Shown: positions 17,527 to 28,181, counted from the first letter of the stretch. The stretch is DNA of 64,000 nucleotides from Pseudarthrobacter sp. C4D7 (GCF_013359725.1 NZ_JABFMW010000011.1:1-64000), one strand, 5' to 3'. Notes: generated by a model not told the origin, from the sequence alone. Numbers and translations are program-made.

Positions 17527-18870
17527 GTGAGTTCCGAGCCAGCCCTGACGTCCCAGCTTCTGTTCCATCCCCCATGCGGGCCCGTCACCGGCCGGCACGA
17601 CGGCACCGTTGTGCGTGCCTCCGGCATCCCCTACGCCCGGGCCCCGCGTTTCCAGGCTCCAATACCGGTCCCGGACTGGACCAGCGAATATGCCGCCACG
17701 TCCCCAGCCCCCGCATGCCCGCAGGCGCCGGTGCCGTTCCTGGACGACGTCCTGGGCACAAAATACGGCGAGCTTCCGGGCAGCGAAGACTGCCAGAACC
17801 TCTCCATCACCCTGCCCGCCGACATCACGCCCGGCGAGAAGCTGCCTGTCATGGTCTGGATCCACGGCGGCTCCTACACCACAGGCTCCGGTGACCTGGC
17901 CATCTTCGACCCTGCCCGTCTGGTGGCCGAAAACCGGGTCATCGTGGTCTCGGTGACGTACCGGCTTGGACTCTTCGGCTTCCTGGCCACACCCGCAGGG
18001 CGGCCCGGCAACCTGGGGCTCCTGGACCAGCTTGAGGCCTTCCGGTGGGTGCAGCGGAACATCGCCGCGTTCGGGGGCGATCCCGGCAGGGTCACCGCGT
18101 TCGGGCAATCCGCCGGCGGCGACGCGATCGCCCACCTGATGGCCACACCCGAGGCTCCAACCCTTTTCCAGCGCGCCATCATCCAAAGCGCCCCGCTGGG
18201 CATCACGCGCGGCCGGGCGAAGATGAACCACGCCATGGGCATCGCCGCGGATGGCGTCACGGAACAGACCCCCGCCATGGACGTGGTGGCGCTCGAGGCA
18301 CAGGTGACCCAGGTGGCCAAAAAGTTCGGGATGCTGGCCGCCATGCCGTTTGGCACCCAGTACGGCCACGATCCGCTCCCCGAGGAGTCCGGGATCGAGG
18401 CCGCCTGGAACCGGACGGCCCCCGCCATCGAGGTGCTGATCGGCCATACGTCCGAGGAAGCCCGGCTGTTCCTTCCCCGCAGCCCGCACCTGATGCGGCT
18501 GGCCGCGGTTCCGGTGGTGGGTAAAGCCGCCGTGCGCGCGATCGACTGGCTGGTGACTGAAACCGTGTACGGCCGGGCCACCCGAAGGTTCGCGCGCCGG
18601 CACGCGAAGGCGGGTGGACAGGCGCACCGGTACGTCCTGGACTGGCATGCGCCCGGCAACATCTTCGGCGCCGCCCACACCATCGATCTGCCCTTGCTGC
18701 TGGGCAGCCGCCAAACCTGGGACGGTGTGGGCCTGATCGCGGGCGCCCGCTGGGAGGAAGTGGACATGACCGGCCGGGCGGTGCGGTCGTTGTGGGCCGG
18801 TTTTGCCCGCGGGGATGACCTGGGCGAGGCCGGCGCAGTGGACGGCGCCCTGCACTACCGGCGGATCTGA
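17527..18870 (+). CDS. Type B carboxylesterase/lipase
   Basis: The 447-residue alpha/beta hydrolase has the nucleophile elbow GQSAGGD (Ser195), the oxyanion-hole segment VWIHGGSYTTGSG, the acid residue probably in HTSEEARLF and the histidine in AAHTIDLPLL. The segment YRLGLFGFL and NLGLLDQLEAFRWVQRNI are typical of the family. No signal peptide is present, so it is probably cytoplasmic and acts on a carboxylic ester of unknown identity. The GTG at 17527 is used as the start; the longer frame from 17461 would begin inside the ppa terminator. A DUF429 gene follows after 6 bp, suggesting co-transcription. Confidence 0.92.
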   Translation: MSSEPALTSQLLFHPPCGPVTGRHDGTVVRASGIPYARAPRFQAPIPVPDWTSEYAATSPAPACPQAPVPFLDDVLGTKYGELPGSEDCQNLSITLPADITPGEKLPVMVWIHGGSYTTGSGDLAIFDPARLVAENRVIVVSVTYRLGLFGFLATPAGRPGNLGLLDQLEAFRWVQRNIAAFGGDPGRVTAFGQSAGGDAIAHLMATPEAPTLFQRAIIQSAPLGITRGRAKMNHAMGIAADGVTEQTPAMDVVALEAQVTQVAKKFGMLAAMPFGTQYGHDPLPEESGIEAAWNRTAPAIEVLIGHTSEEARLFLPRSPHLMRLAAVPVVGKAAVRAIDWLVTETVYGRATRRFARRHAKAGGQAHRYVLDWHAPGNIFGAAHTIDLPLLLGSRQTWDGVGLIAGARWEEVDMTGRAVRSLWAGFARGDDLGEAGAVDGALHYRRI

Positions 18871-18876
18871 CCGGCC

Positions 18877-19629
18877 ATGAGGACCCTTGGCGTGGACCTG
18901 GCGGCGGCCACCAAGAAGACCGCCGTGGCCGTCATCGAATGGACCGGGGACCAGGCCCGGCTGGTCCACCTGGCCCTGGACGTTGACGACCAGGAGATCG
19001 TAGACCTGTTCGGCAGCTGCGACATGACCGGCGTCGACTGCCCCGTGGGCTGGCCGGCCGCCCTGATCCCGTTCCTCACCGGCCACCTCAACTTCGACGC
19101 CGCGCCCGTCCTGGACCATGACGGCATTGCGGGCCGGCGACTGCTCGCGTACCGGGACACGGACCGGTTCTGCACCGCCCGGACTGGCCTGATTCCGCTG
19201 AGCGTCTCCGCGGACCGGCTGGCGCACCCTGCCATGCGCTGCGCGGTCATCCAGGCGAAGATCGCGGCGGTGCACGGCCCGCAGCTCCGCGACGGCTCAG
19301 GCCGGCTTGCCGAGGTGTACCCGGCGGCATCGCTGAAGATCTGGGGCCTCAACGGCCGTGGCTACAAGGGCCGCGGCGTCACCGAAGCCGAACGCCTGGG
19401 CCTCCTGCTGGCAGCCCTTGAGGAGCAGGCACCGTGGCTGGACCTGGGCGCGCACCGGGACCGGATCACCGCTTCGGATGACCTGTTCGACGCCGTCATC
19501 GCCTCGCTGACCGCCCGGGCCGTGGGCCGCCGTCGGACGCTCCTGCCCGACGAAGCCCATGCCGCAGCCGCCCGCAGCGAGGGCTGGATCCATTTGCCTT
19601 CCTGCGGCCTGGACGGACTCCCGGGCTAG
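18877..19629 (+). CDS. DUF429 domain protein
   Basis: The 250-residue protein begins MRTLGVDLAAATKKTAVAV, an RNase H-like/actin-like first strand with the conserved Asp of DUF429 proteins. It continues with MTGVDCPVGWP, YRDTDRFC, LAEVYPAASLKIWGLNG and DDLFDAVIASLTARAV. The acidic residues at these positions suggest a nuclease-type RNase H fold, but no activity is established for the family. It follows the esterase by 6 bp. It converges with the phosphoketolase gene, with only four bases between stops. Confidence 0.88.
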   Translation: MRTLGVDLAAATKKTAVAVIEWTGDQARLVHLALDVDDQEIVDLFGSCDMTGVDCPVGWPAALIPFLTGHLNFDAAPVLDHDGIAGRRLLAYRDTDRFCTARTGLIPLSVSADRLAHPAMRCAVIQAKIAAVHGPQLRDGSGRLAEVYPAASLKIWGLNGRGYKGRGVTEAERLGLLLAALEEQAPWLDLGAHRDRITASDDLFDAVIASLTARAVGRRRTLLPDEAHAAAARSEGWIHLPSCGLDGLPG

Positions 19630-19633
19630 GGCG

Positions 19634-22057
19634 TCAACCGCCCAGCGTCCAGTTGCGGATCTCCTCCGGGTCCTCGCCGTGGGTGCGGGTGTGCTCCCGG
19701 GCGCGGTTCCGCCGGTCCTGCAGGTCCTGGCGCAGGAGCGCGTGCGTTCCTGCGAGGCCGGGGACCCGGTCGATCGCGTCGATGGCCAGGGTGAAGCGGT
19801 CGATTCCGTTGAGCATGGCCATGTCGAACGGGGTGGTGGTGGTCCCCTCTTCCTTGTAGCCGTGCACGTGCAGGCCCTGCTGGTTGGTGCGCCGGTAGGC
19901 CAGCCGGTGGATCAGCGCCGGGTACCCGTGGTAGGCGAAGATGACGGGCTTGTCAGGGGTGAAGATCCCGTCGAAGTCATGGGCCGGCAACCCGTGCGGG
20001 TGCTCGCTGTCGTCCTGCAGCCGCATCAGGTCCACCACGTTCACCACGCGCACTTTGAGCCCGGGGGCGCCGTCGCGGAGCAGTTCGGCGGCTGCCACTG
20101 TTTCCACCGTGGGGACGTCGCCCGCGCAGGCCAGCACGACGTCGGGCTCCTCGCCGGGGACTTCCGAGCCGGCAAACGTCCAGATCCCCAGGCCGCGCCG
20201 GCAGTGGTTGGCGGCATCGGCCGGGCCCAGCCACGTGGGCGAAGGCTGCTTGCCGCTGACCACGATGTTCACGTAGTCGGTGGACGCCAGGCAATGCTCC
20301 ATGACCGAGAGCAGGGTGTTGGCATCCGGCGGCAGGTACACGCGGATGATTTCGGCTTTCTTGTTCACCGCATGGTCGATGAACCCCGGATCCTGGTGCG
20401 AGAACCCATTGTGGTCCTGCTGCCACACATGCGAGGACAGCAGGTAGTTCAGCGACGGGACGGGCTGGCGCCACCGCAGGGCGCGGTGCACCTTGAGCCA
20501 CTTGGCATGCTGGTTGAACATCGAATCGACAATGTGGACGAACGCCTCGTAGCAGTTGAACACTCCGTGCCGGCCTGTGAGGAGGTAGCCCTCCAGCCAG
20601 CCCTGGCAGAGGTGCTCGCTCAGCACCTCCATCACCCGGCCGGACCGCGCCAGGTGTTCGTCGACGTCGTCGATCCGGTACTGCCACACCTTGTCGGTGA
20701 CCTCGTAGACATTCTGCAGCCGGTTGGACGCCGTCTCATCCGGGCCAAAGAGCCGGAAGTTCTCCATGTTCTGCGCGATGACGTCCCGCATCCAGGAACC
20801 GAGCGTGATCATGGGGCTGACGCGGTCGGTGCCCGGGCTGGGCACGTCGACGGCGTGGTCCCGGTACGCGGGCAGTGTGAGCGCGCGCCGCAACAGTCCG
20901 CCGTTGGCGTGCGGGTTTGCGCTCATGCGGAAGTCGCCGGTGGGTGCGCCCTTGGCGACGTCGGACCGGAGCCGTCCCTCGGCGTCGAACAGTTCGCTGG
21001 GGCGGTACGACTCCAGCCATTGCTCCAGCTGCTTCAGGTGTTCCCCGTTGGTGCGGACCTCGGACAGCGGGACCTGGTGTGCCCGCCACGTTCCTTCCAC
21101 CTGGAGCCCGTCCACGGTGCGCGGCCCGGTCCAGCCCTTGGGCGAACGCAGGACGATCATGGGCCAGTGGTGCCCGCCTTCCCCCTCCTCTTCGGCGTCC
21201 GGATGCTGCCGGTGGGCGTCCTGGATGGCCTTGATATCGGCCAGGCACCGGTCCAGCACGGCGGCGAAGTCGCGGTGCGCCTGCTCCGTGTTGTCCGGAT
21301 CCTGCACGGTGACGAAGTAGGGCTCGTGGCCGTAGCCGCGCAGCAGCTGCTCCAGCTGGTCCTGCGGCATCCGGGCCAGGACCGTGGGGTTGGCGATCTT
21401 GTAGCCGTTCAGGTGCAGGATGGGCAGCACCGCGCCGTCCGCGGCGGGGTCCAGGAAGTTGTGCGAGTGCCAGCTGGCGGCCAGCGGACCGGTCTCCGCC
21501 TCGCCGTCACCGATGACGACGGCGGTCACCAGCTGGGGGTTGTCAAAGACGGATCCGTAGGCGTGGGCCAGGGAGTACCCCAGTTCACCGCCCTCGCTGA
21601 TGGAACCGGGGCTTTCCGGAGCCGCGTGGCTGGGAATGCCGCCCGGGTAGGAGAACTGCCGGAACAGTTCGGCCAGGCCGGCCTCGTCGTTGCCCACGTG
21701 GGCATAGATTTCCGAGTAGGTGCCCTCCAGCCAGGCATTGGCGACGACGGCGGGGCCGCCGTGGCCGGGACCGGCCACAAAGAGCATCTCCAGGTTGTCC
21801 CGGCGGATCACCCGGTTCAGGTGCGCGTAGACAAAGTTGAGTCCGGGCGTGGTTCCCCAGTGGCCCAGCAGACGGGATTTGGTGTGCTCAGCCTGGAGTG
21901 GTTCGCGCAGCAGCGGGTTGGAGCGGAGGTAGATCTGGCCTACCGAGAGGTAGTTGGCGGCGCGCCACCAGCGGTCCACGAGGCCCAGTTCCCCCTGGTC
22001 CATGCCGCCCTGCTGCATCGTGTCCTGCATTCCATCGTGCCCAGTGCTGCCGGCCAT
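19634..22057 (-). CDS. xfp: Phosphoketolase (xylulose-5-P/fructose-6-P)
   Basis: The 807-residue thiamine diphosphate enzyme cleaves xylulose 5-phosphate or fructose 6-phosphate with phosphate to acetyl phosphate plus an aldose phosphate. Signatures include [80 protein letters not shown] and [13 protein letters not shown]. The start ATG 22057 (MAGSTGHDG) has GAGG six bases upstream; ATG 22063 is two codons earlier with no spacing. It diverges from the catalase, sharing a 208-bp control region. No acetate kinase or phosphotransacetylase is in the window. Confidence 0.96.
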   Translation of the reverse strand: MAGSTGHDGMQDTMQQGGMDQGELGLVDRWWRAANYLSVGQIYLRSNPLLREPLQAEHTKSRLLGHWGTTPGLNFVYAHLNRVIRRDNLEMLFVAGPGHGGPAVVANAWLEGTYSEIYAHVGNDEAGLAELFRQFSYPGGIPSHAAPESPGSISEGGELGYSLAHAYGSVFDNPQLVTAVVIGDGEAETGPLAASWHSHNFLDPAADGAVLPILHLNGYKIANPTVLARMPQDQLEQLLRGYGHEPYFVTVQDPDNTEQAHRDFAAVLDRCLADIKAIQDAHRQHPDAEEEGEGGHHWPMIVLRSPKGWTGPRTVDGLQVEGTWRAHQVPLSEVRTNGEHLKQLEQWLESYRPSELFDAEGRLRSDVAKGAPTGDFRMSANPHANGGLLRRALTLPAYRDHAVDVPSPGTDRVSPMITLGSWMRDVIAQNMENFRLFGPDETASNRLQNVYEVTDKVWQYRIDDVDEHLARSGRVMEVLSEHLCQGWLEGYLLTGRHGVFNCYEAFVHIVDSMFNQHAKWLKVHRALRWRQPVPSLNYLLSSHVWQQDHNGFSHQDPGFIDHAVNKKAEIIRVYLPPDANTLLSVMEHCLASTDYVNIVVSGKQPSPTWLGPADAANHCRRGLGIWTFAGSEVPGEEPDVVLACAGDVPTVETVAAAELLRDGAPGLKVRVVNVVDLMRLQDDSEHPHGLPAHDFDGIFTPDKPVIFAYHGYPALIHRLAYRRTNQQGLHVHGYKEEGTTTTPFDMAMLNGIDRFTLAIDAIDRVPGLAGTHALLRQDLQDRRNRAREHTRTHGEDPEEIRNWTLGG

Positions 22058-22201
22058 AACCATCCTCACCTCGGGTGTGCCGCTGCGGGCGGCCCTTTCC
22101 CCATCGCAACAGATGGAGGGGCAGGGTGGCAACCCCCGCCGTCGGACCGTGCTTTGGGGACGTCGGTCCTTGCCATAGGGACCATGGGCACCTGTAAGGT
22201 A

Positions 22202-22215
22202 CTAAGCAAGCTTAG
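22202..22215. promoter_or_regulatory. Palindrome upstream of catalase (TAAGC element)
   Basis: CTAAGC-AA-GCTTAG is a perfect 6-2-6 inverted repeat lying 50 bp before the katE ATG. The longer string TAAGCAAGCTTAGCTTTC matches TAAGCATGCTTAGCATTC upstream of the LapA-like gene at 34518 at 16 of 18 positions. A shared regulator, perhaps of stress genes, is inferred. Confidence 0.6.
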
Positions 22216-22265
22216 CTTTCGTTGCGGCGAAGGCTGGGACCATCAAATTGTGGGGAGACCGAGAC

Positions 22266-24497
22266 ATGCCAGCCGAAGACGACGTCGTAATTCCCGGGGT
22301 TCCGTCCAGCGAACCCCCGGCGCTTGAAGAGCCCACCACTCCGCGGGAGCCGCTGCCGCCAAAACCGGACCAGCGCGGCCCAGAGGCCGTATCCCCCACG
22401 GGCAGCCCAACCGGCGCGCCGGCCACCGCCCGCGCCCAGTCCGGCCAATACCTGACCACGGCGCAGGGCCTGCGGCTGCAGGATACTGACCATTCCCTGA
22501 AGGCCGGCCCGCGCGGTCCCATCCTGCTCCAGGACCACCACCTGCGCGAGAAGATCACCCACTTTGACCACGAGCGGATCCCGGAGCGCGTTGTCCACGC
22601 CCGCGGCGCGGGAGCCCATGGCGTGTTCCGGTCCTACGGCACGGCCTCGAAAGTCACGCGCGCCGGCTTCCTTGCCGCGGACGTCGAAACCCCCGTTTTC
22701 GTGCGGTTCTCCACCGTCCTGGGCTCCCGGGGGTCGGCGGACGCGGTGCGGGACACCCGGGGTTTCTCCACGAAGTTCTACACCGATGAGGGCACCTACG
22801 ACCTCGTGGGAAACAACATCCCGGTGTTCTTCATCCAGGACGGGATGAAATTCCCGGACGTGGTGCACGCCGCCAAACCGCACCCGGACCGCGAAATTCC
22901 GCAGGCCCAGAGCGCGCACGACACGTTCTGGGACTTTGTGTCGCTGCACACCGAAGCGCAGGCCCACACCTTGTGGAACATGTCGGACCGCGGAATCCCC
23001 CGCTCCTACCGGACCATGGAGGGCTTTGGCGTCCACACGTTCCGGCTCATCAACGCCGCAGGCGACACCACGCTGGTCAAGTTCCACTGGAAGCCCAAGC
23101 AGGGCGTGCACTCGCTGGTCTGGGAGGAAGCCCAGATCATCAACGGCATGGACCCTGACTTCCACCGCCGGGACCTGGCGGACGCCATCGAGGCCGGCGC
23201 CTACCCGGAGTGGGAGCTGGGTATCCAGACGTTCCCGGACACGGAGGACCAGATGTTCCAGGGCATCGACCTGCTGGATCCCACCAAGTTCGTCCCCGAG
23301 GAACTGGCGCCGGTGCAGCCCATCGGGCTCATGACCCTCAACGCGAACCCCACCAACTACTTCGCCGAGACCGAGCAGGTGGCCTTCCACCCGGGGCACC
23401 TGGTGCCGGGCATCGACGTCACCAACGATCCCCTGCTGCAGGTGCGGCTGTTCTCCTACCTGGACACCCAGATTTCGCGCCTGGGCGGCCCCAACTTCGC
23501 GCAGATTCCCATCAACCGGCCGCACGCTCCGGTCAACGACATGCTCCGCGACGGCATGCACCAGACGGCGGTCCATGGCGGTGTTGCCCCCTACCGGCCC
23601 AATTCGCTGGACGGCGGCTGCCCGTTCCTGGCGGGACAGGACATGGGGGCGTTCGTGGACGTGCCCGAGGCTGTTGCTGAGGCCATCAAGGAGCGGCGCA
23701 ATCCGGCTTCCTTTGATGACCACTACAGCCAGGCCCGGCTGTTCTTCCGCAGTTTGAGCGCAGTGGAGCAGGACCACGTGATCCAGGCATACACCTTTGA
23801 GTTGGGCAAGTGCTACAAGACTGCCGTCCGTGAACGCCAGCTTCAGGCCCTGGCCAACATCGACGCCGGGCTGTGCGCCGCGGTGGCCGCCGGCCTGGGG
23901 ATGCCTGCGCCGGAAGCCACCGAGGAGGTTCCGGACCGGGACCCCAGCCCTTCCGTGTCCCAGGTGGGCGGAACGTGGCCGGTTGCCGGGCGCGTGGTGG
24001 GCATCGTCGCCGATTCCTCCAGTGACCTCGCCCAGGTGGAGGCGGCCCGCAAGGCGCTCGACGGCGAAGGCATGGTTCCGCTGGTCATTGCACCCACCGG
24101 GGGCACGCTTTCCTCCGACGGGCATGCTGTGACGGTACAGCGGACCTTCCTCACGGCTCGGTCCACCGAGTTCGACGCGCTGGTCGTGGCCGGGGGCAAG
24201 CGGCCCGCGCCCGACGCCTCCGCCGGGCGTGACGCCAAGGCCGGGCAGCCGGTTGACGGGCTGGATCCGCGCGTCGCGCTGATGCTGTCCGAGGCGTACC
24301 GCCACGCCAAGGCCATGGGGGCCTGGGGCTCCGGGTCTGCGGCGCTGGAGGCAGCCGGCATCCCGCAGGGGGCCGCCGGCGTTGTGGGCGGCAGCGATGC
24401 TGCCTCGGTGACCGCCGAACTGTCGGCGCTCCTCGCCGCGCACCGCGCCTGGGACCGCTTCCCGGCCGCCGGCACCGCTGCTGGACAGGAAAACTGA
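22266..24497 (+). CDS. katE: Large-subunit monofunctional catalase (HPII/KatE type)
   Basis: The 743-residue heme catalase decomposes hydrogen peroxide. The catalytic His lies in [14 protein letters not shown], the Asn in [17 protein letters not shown] and the proximal heme Tyr in [15 protein letters not shown] proline-rich N-terminal arm of about 60 residues and a C-terminal class I glutamine amidotransferase/DJ-1-like domain (from about [19 protein letters not shown] to the end) mark the large clade 2 type. ATG 22266 has GGGGAGA seven bases upstream; an upstream frame start at 22248 lacks one. A palindrome shared with another gene lies in its leader. Confidence 0.96.
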   Translation: MPAEDDVVIPGVPSSEPPALEEPTTPREPLPPKPDQRGPEAVSPTGSPTGAPATARAQSGQYLTTAQGLRLQDTDHSLKAGPRGPILLQDHHLREKITHFDHERIPERVVHARGAGAHGVFRSYGTASKVTRAGFLAADVETPVFVRFSTVLGSRGSADAVRDTRGFSTKFYTDEGTYDLVGNNIPVFFIQDGMKFPDVVHAAKPHPDREIPQAQSAHDTFWDFVSLHTEAQAHTLWNMSDRGIPRSYRTMEGFGVHTFRLINAAGDTTLVKFHWKPKQGVHSLVWEEAQIINGMDPDFHRRDLADAIEAGAYPEWELGIQTFPDTEDQMFQGIDLLDPTKFVPEELAPVQPIGLMTLNANPTNYFAETEQVAFHPGHLVPGIDVTNDPLLQVRLFSYLDTQISRLGGPNFAQIPINRPHAPVNDMLRDGMHQTAVHGGVAPYRPNSLDGGCPFLAGQDMGAFVDVPEAVAEAIKERRNPASFDDHYSQARLFFRSLSAVEQDHVIQAYTFELGKCYKTAVRERQLQALANIDAGLCAAVAAGLGMPAPEATEEVPDRDPSPSVSQVGGTWPVAGRVVGIVADSSSDLAQVEAARKALDGEGMVPLVIAPTGGTLSSDGHAVTVQRTFLTARSTEFDALVVAGGKRPAPDASAGRDAKAGQPVDGLDPRVALMLSEAYRHAKAMGAWGSGSAALEAAGIPQGAAGVVGGSDAASVTAELSALLAAHRAWDRFPAAGTAAGQEN

Positions 24498-24526
24498 CCG
24501 GAACCCGGTTAGCCTGCAGGCCTACC

Positions 24527-24563
24527 GCCGGGGGTCCGCATCCAGGTGATGCGGGCCCCCGGC
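24527..24563 (+). terminator. Terminator-like hairpin after katE
   Basis: A 16-bp stem (24527-24542 with 24548-24563, one G-T wobble) has a 5-base loop, 30 bp after the katE stop. There is no T-tract, so efficiency is uncertain; many actinobacterial terminators lack one. Confidence 0.55.
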
Positions 24564-24649
24564 CGTGCCTGGAGCCACCAGCGGAGGGAAGGTCCACGTG
24601 CGGAACCGGCCGTTTCGCAATTCCTACTTCCGGGTAGTGTGGATCCAGA

Positions 24650-25249
24650 ATGTTCACCCTCACCATCAACCAGACGGACAGCCGGCGCGACGGCGACCAG
24701 GTGCCGCAACTGCTCAAGGCGCTGCGGCACATTCCGGCGCGCCTGGATTTTGACCGCTCGGTGGAGGACGAAGTCCAGGGCATTGTCGATTGCCCGCACC
24801 AGGCCGTGGATGCCGCGCTGATCGCCCTGCGGAGCGGGCACTGGTACGTGGGAATCGGTGCCGGACCGGTGAACGAGCCGTTGCCCAACCAGGTCAAGGA
24901 CGCGTCCGGGCACGGCCTGGTCTATGCCCGCCGGGCGGTAGACCGACTGCGCAACAGCAAGGAGCGGGTGCCGGTTGCGGTGGAGGGTCCGCTGGCTGAC
25001 GTAGCCCACGACGCCGAGGCTGTCCTCCGGCTGCTGGGCCACATCGTGCGGGACCGCTCTGGAGCGGAATGGCGGGTGCTGGACCTGCTGACCCCCGGAG
25101 TCCGTGGCCAACAAAGAACGGTGGCGCAGGAACTGGGCATCACCACCCAGGCGGTCAGCAAAGCAGTGGCCCGGGCGCAGTGGAACGAGGAGCACGCCGC
25201 CCGTCCCGCGGCCGCGAGGCTGCTGGCGCTGATCCTCGCGGTGGACTGA
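24650..25249 (+). CDS. Putative DNA-binding protein with C-terminal HTH
   Basis: The protein has 199 residues. The N-terminal half (residues 1-110) starts FTLTINQTDSRRDGDQVPQL and contains GHWYVGIGAGPV and ASGHGLVYARRAVDRLRNSK. This arrangement recalls SatD-type proteins, where a nucleotide-binding-like domain precedes an HTH. The C-terminal part has a clear helix-turn-helix (RTVAQELGITTQAVSKAVARAQW) preceded by EWRVLDLL. A MarR-like or SatD-like regulator is the best guess. It stands alone between the catalase and a phosphatase facing it. Confidence 0.7.
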   Translation: MFTLTINQTDSRRDGDQVPQLLKALRHIPARLDFDRSVEDEVQGIVDCPHQAVDAALIALRSGHWYVGIGAGPVNEPLPNQVKDASGHGLVYARRAVDRLRNSKERVPVAVEGPLADVAHDAEAVLRLLGHIVRDRSGAEWRVLDLLTPGVRGQQRTVAQELGITTQAVSKAVARAQWNEEHAARPAAARLLALILAVD

Positions 25250-25346
25250 CAGCCGACGGGCTGACCGCCTGGCGGGATACCCGCTTGGGCCGTGTCCCGC
25301 CGTCGTCATGGCTGCCGGGCCCTTACTGACGGGACTTTCCCGGGGC

Positions 25347-25931
25347 TTAGCTGCCGGTGGCGGCCAGGACCGGGCCGCCGTTGAAGTATTCCAATTTCCA
25401 GCCGTCCGCTGCGTGGTGGTGCGCCAGGTTAAGGGCCGCATTGTCCACGCTGGCCAGGGTCTGGCCGATGGCGCGGCTGAGGCTGACGCGCAGCAGGGTG
25501 CCGTGCGTGACCACCAGGACCCGCCGGCCGCGGTGCTCCGCCGCCAGGGATTCCAGCGCTGCGAGCCCGCGGTCCGCGGCTTCATCTTCAGTCTCGGCAC
25601 CCTTGAACCCGCCGGGCACACGCAGCGCTTCCAGTTCGGGGCCTGCCTGCATCCCTTCGGCCGGCCCGAAGCTGCGTTCGGTGAGCTCCGGGACTCGCCG
25701 GGACACCGTGAGCCCGAGCCCTTCGGCGATCAGGTCGGCGGTTTCGGCGGCGCGGCTCAGCGGCGAAGAGACGATCACGTCCCACTCGTACGGCGCAAGG
25801 GTAGCGACGGCGTCCCGCGCCTGGCCACGTCCCACGTCGTTCAGGGGGATGTCGGTTGATCCCTGCAGCCGGCGCTCGGCATTCCAGTCGGTCTGGCCAT
25901 GGCGGACGAGGGCGAACGTCGTAAGGGTCAT
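25347..25931 (-). CDS. Histidine phosphatase family protein
   Basis: The 194-residue protein has the phosphohistidine signature LVRHGQTDWNAERRLQG at residues 8-24 and the second catalytic block VVTHGTLLRVSL. PLSRAAETADLI contains the conserved Arg and ERSFGPAEGM the acid segment. This is the cofactor-dependent phosphoglycerate mutase-like branch, but small bacterial members are usually broad phosphatases. ATG 25931 opens on the fold; the longer upstream frame is a shadow. Confidence 0.92.
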   Translation of the reverse strand: MTLTTFALVRHGQTDWNAERRLQGSTDIPLNDVGRGQARDAVATLAPYEWDVIVSSPLSRAAETADLIAEGLGLTVSRRVPELTERSFGPAEGMQAGPELEALRVPGGFKGAETEDEAADRGLAALESLAAEHRGRRVLVVTHGTLLRVSLSRAIGQTLASVDNAALNLAHHHAADGWKLEYFNGGPVLAATGS

Positions 25932-26049
25932 GCACCTATTCTGCCTTGGCTGGCCGGCGGGCCCTGAATTCCCGCTTGCCCTATCAGTAATGGCTCCTAT
26001 AACGGGTGTCGAGGAGCCATATCTGATGGAGCAAACTGCCGGGTGGTGC

Positions 26050-26937
26050 CTAGAGGAGGCTGCGCAGCACGTGGGCGGCGCCGTCGTCGTGCACCGAGTG
26101 GGTAACCTCGTCCGCCGCGGCCAACACTTCAGCCGGGGCCTGGCCCATGGCGACGCCCCGGCCGGCCCAGGTGAGCATCTCGATATCGTTCCGGCCATCG
26201 CCCACCGCAACCGTCAGGTGCTCTTCGAAACCAAGCCGGAGCCGGAGGTTTTCCAAAGCACTGGCCTTAGTGACCCCTGCGGCGGCGATATCAAGCCACG
26301 CGGTCCAGCCCACCGAGTAGGTCACGCCGGCAAGTCCCACATGGTTGATGGCCTCGTTGAATTCCTCGGGCGTGTTCTCGGTGCTGAACACCACCACGCG
26401 CACGGCGGTTGCCTCCAGCATGGTGTGGAAGTCAACGCCCACCGCCTCAACGCCGAAGCTGGCATCCTGGAACCGCTCGGTGGAGAGGAAGTTGCCCTCG
26501 GCGTCCTCCAGCGCATACTTGGCGGAGGGAAGGCGTTCCCGGAGTGCGCGCAGTGCCGGCGCCGGATCAAAAGTGGCCTTGTGGATGACCTCGTAGCCGT
26601 TTTCCAGTTCCGGGTGGAGCCGGAGGGTCACGCCGCCGTTGCAGCAGACGGCGTATCCGCGCTCGATGCCGATCTTTTCAATGATGGGAAGCGTGGCGTT
26701 CAAGGAGCGGCCGGTGGCGATCATCACCTCGTGCCCGGCAGCCACCACGGCCTGCGCAGCTTCCCGCACGCCGGGGGACATGAGTCCGTCGTGGTTCACC
26801 AGCGTGCCGTCCACGTCCAGGGCGACCATGAACTTCCGGTCGATGCCCGCGAAGCCGGTGCTGGTGTTGCTGTTGTGTCGGTTGGTGTCTCGCCGGTCAT
26901 CGTTGCCGGCGACTGAAGTTTCAGTCAGCGTTGTCAT
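26050..26937 (-). CDS. HAD superfamily hydrolase (Cof type)
   Basis: The 295-residue HAD phosphatase has motif I in VALDVDGTLVNHDG (nucleophile Asp), motif II in MIATGRS, and motif III/IV in the VAVGDGRNDIEMLTWAGRGVAMGQAP block. The large type IIB cap lies between. Cof-type enzymes dephosphorylate sugar phosphates and related metabolites; the substrate here is unknown. A polar leader of about 30 residues precedes motif I. ATG 26937 is chosen over a frame running far upstream into non-coding sequence. It probably lies downstream of, but not in an operon with, the phosphatase at 25347 (both minus strand). Confidence 0.92.
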   Translation of the reverse strand: MTTLTETSVAGNDDRRDTNRHNSNTSTGFAGIDRKFMVALDVDGTLVNHDGLMSPGVREAAQAVVAAGHEVMIATGRSLNATLPIIEKIGIERGYAVCCNGGVTLRLHPELENGYEVIHKATFDPAPALRALRERLPSAKYALEDAEGNFLSTERFQDASFGVEAVGVDFHTMLEATAVRVVVFSTENTPEEFNEAINHVGLAGVTYSVGWTAWLDIAAAGVTKASALENLRLRLGFEEHLTVAVGDGRNDIEMLTWAGRGVAMGQAPAEVLAAADEVTHSVHDDGAAHVLRSLL

Positions 26938-27177
26938 CCACATAGTGAAGCAGACGTAACTGACACGCGCTAGGACGGGGACCACACGTTTACTGAACTG
27001 TTGGTTAACGCGGCGGGTTTCCACATCGGGGCCCGTTTGTTCGTTGCGCACCAGCCAACGGACGCCGCACCCCCGCACACACGGGTGTATCGTCCTCTTC
27101 GCGGTGCGGACGCCCCGGCGCCGGTTATCCACATGCACCCGCCAGTCCCTTCAGCCACCCATCACGCTCCGGCGACG

Positions 27178-28181
27178 ATGAGTGGCATGCACCTGATTTC
27201 CGCCCTGGACCTACGCCACACCACCGGGGACACCCGGTCACTCAGCAGGCGCTATGCGCAGGGTGAACTTGTCCGCGTTCGCAAGGGTGTTTACGCCGCG
27301 AAGGACGAATGGGTGTCGCTGGCTCCCTGGGAAAGGTACCTCCAAACGGTCCGGGCAGTGAACCTGGAACTACCACAATCCACGTTCTGCCTGAACACCG
27401 CCGCCGTCCTATGGGACTTGGAACTCCTTGCTGTGCCCCGATATGTCCACTTGTCCGGGGCATCCAGGGGCCACACCGGCCGCAGGCAGCCAACAACCTC
27501 CGCGGCCCCTGACAGATCCGGGCGAACCGGCATCACCCATGTCACCGCATACGGCACCCACCGGCATCTCGGGTATACCGCGTCGGTCCAGCGCGGAGGC
27601 CTGCTGGTCACTCCGCTGCCCGATACCGTCATTCATGTCCTGGCGAGGGAAAGCTTTGCGGCAGGAGTGGTGCTGGCGGACCACGTCATCAGCAACCGCC
27701 GCGTTTCAGGACCTCGGGTCACAAGGACGAACTGTTCCAGGCGGCTTCCCAGCTCCCGTCGGCCGCCCGCCGGGGCTGGGTGGCCCGGGTGCTGAACTTC
27801 GCCTCGCCCCATTCAGAGTCAGCCGGAGAGTCCCTCAGCCGCGCACAGATGCATCTTCTCGGGTTCCCGGCCCCTACGCTCCAGGCAAAGTTCCGGCAGG
27901 GAGGTTTGCTGCTCGCCCGGACTGATTTCTTCTGGCCGCGGTACCGGCTGGTCGGCGAGTTCGACGGCGACTCAAAGTACCTGAGCGACGACTACCTGGG
28001 CACACGGACGGCGCGGCAAGCCGTGTTGGCGGAGAAGAAACGCGAGGACAGGCTCCGGGCGGCGGGTTTCCGGGTTGTCAGGTGGGACTGGGCAACCGCC
28101 TCCGAACCTTCCCGCTTCGCGGCGTGCCTCCGGCAGGCCGGCCTGCCGAATACCCGCACCGGTCCGCCCATCAACGGCTAA
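27178..28181 (+). pseudogene. Frameshifted AbiEi-like/DUF559-type protein gene
   Basis: Two frames together make one typical protein. The first (27178 to about 27710) has an AbiEi-like winged-helix start (RRYAQGELVRVRKGVYAA) and TFCLNTAAVLWDLELL, then loses homology after VLADHVISNRRVSG. The second frame resumes with GHKDELFQAASQLPSAARRG and continues into a Vsr/DUF559-like end (FFWPRYRLVGEFDGDSKYL, VLAEKKREDRLRAAGFRVVRW). The change is from frame 1 to frame 3, as expected from loss of one base around 27706-27720. Relatives are common single-copy or multi-copy accessory proteins in Arthrobacter. Sequencing error or true inactivation cannot be distinguished. Confidence 0.8.

Noticed and set aside
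17509..19275. 588-codon minus-strand frame across esterase and DUF429
   Set aside because: Antisense shadow of two well-supported genes.
19559..22327. 922-codon plus-strand frame across phosphoketolase
   Set aside because: Antisense shadow of xfp, low-complexity His/Gly/Val composition and no domain.
22212..24443. 743-codon minus-strand frame across catalase
   Set aside because: Shadow of katE.
27122..27132. DnaA-box-like GTTATCCACA
   Set aside because: A single copy with no AT-rich region, dnaA or dnaN nearby; expected by chance, not an origin.
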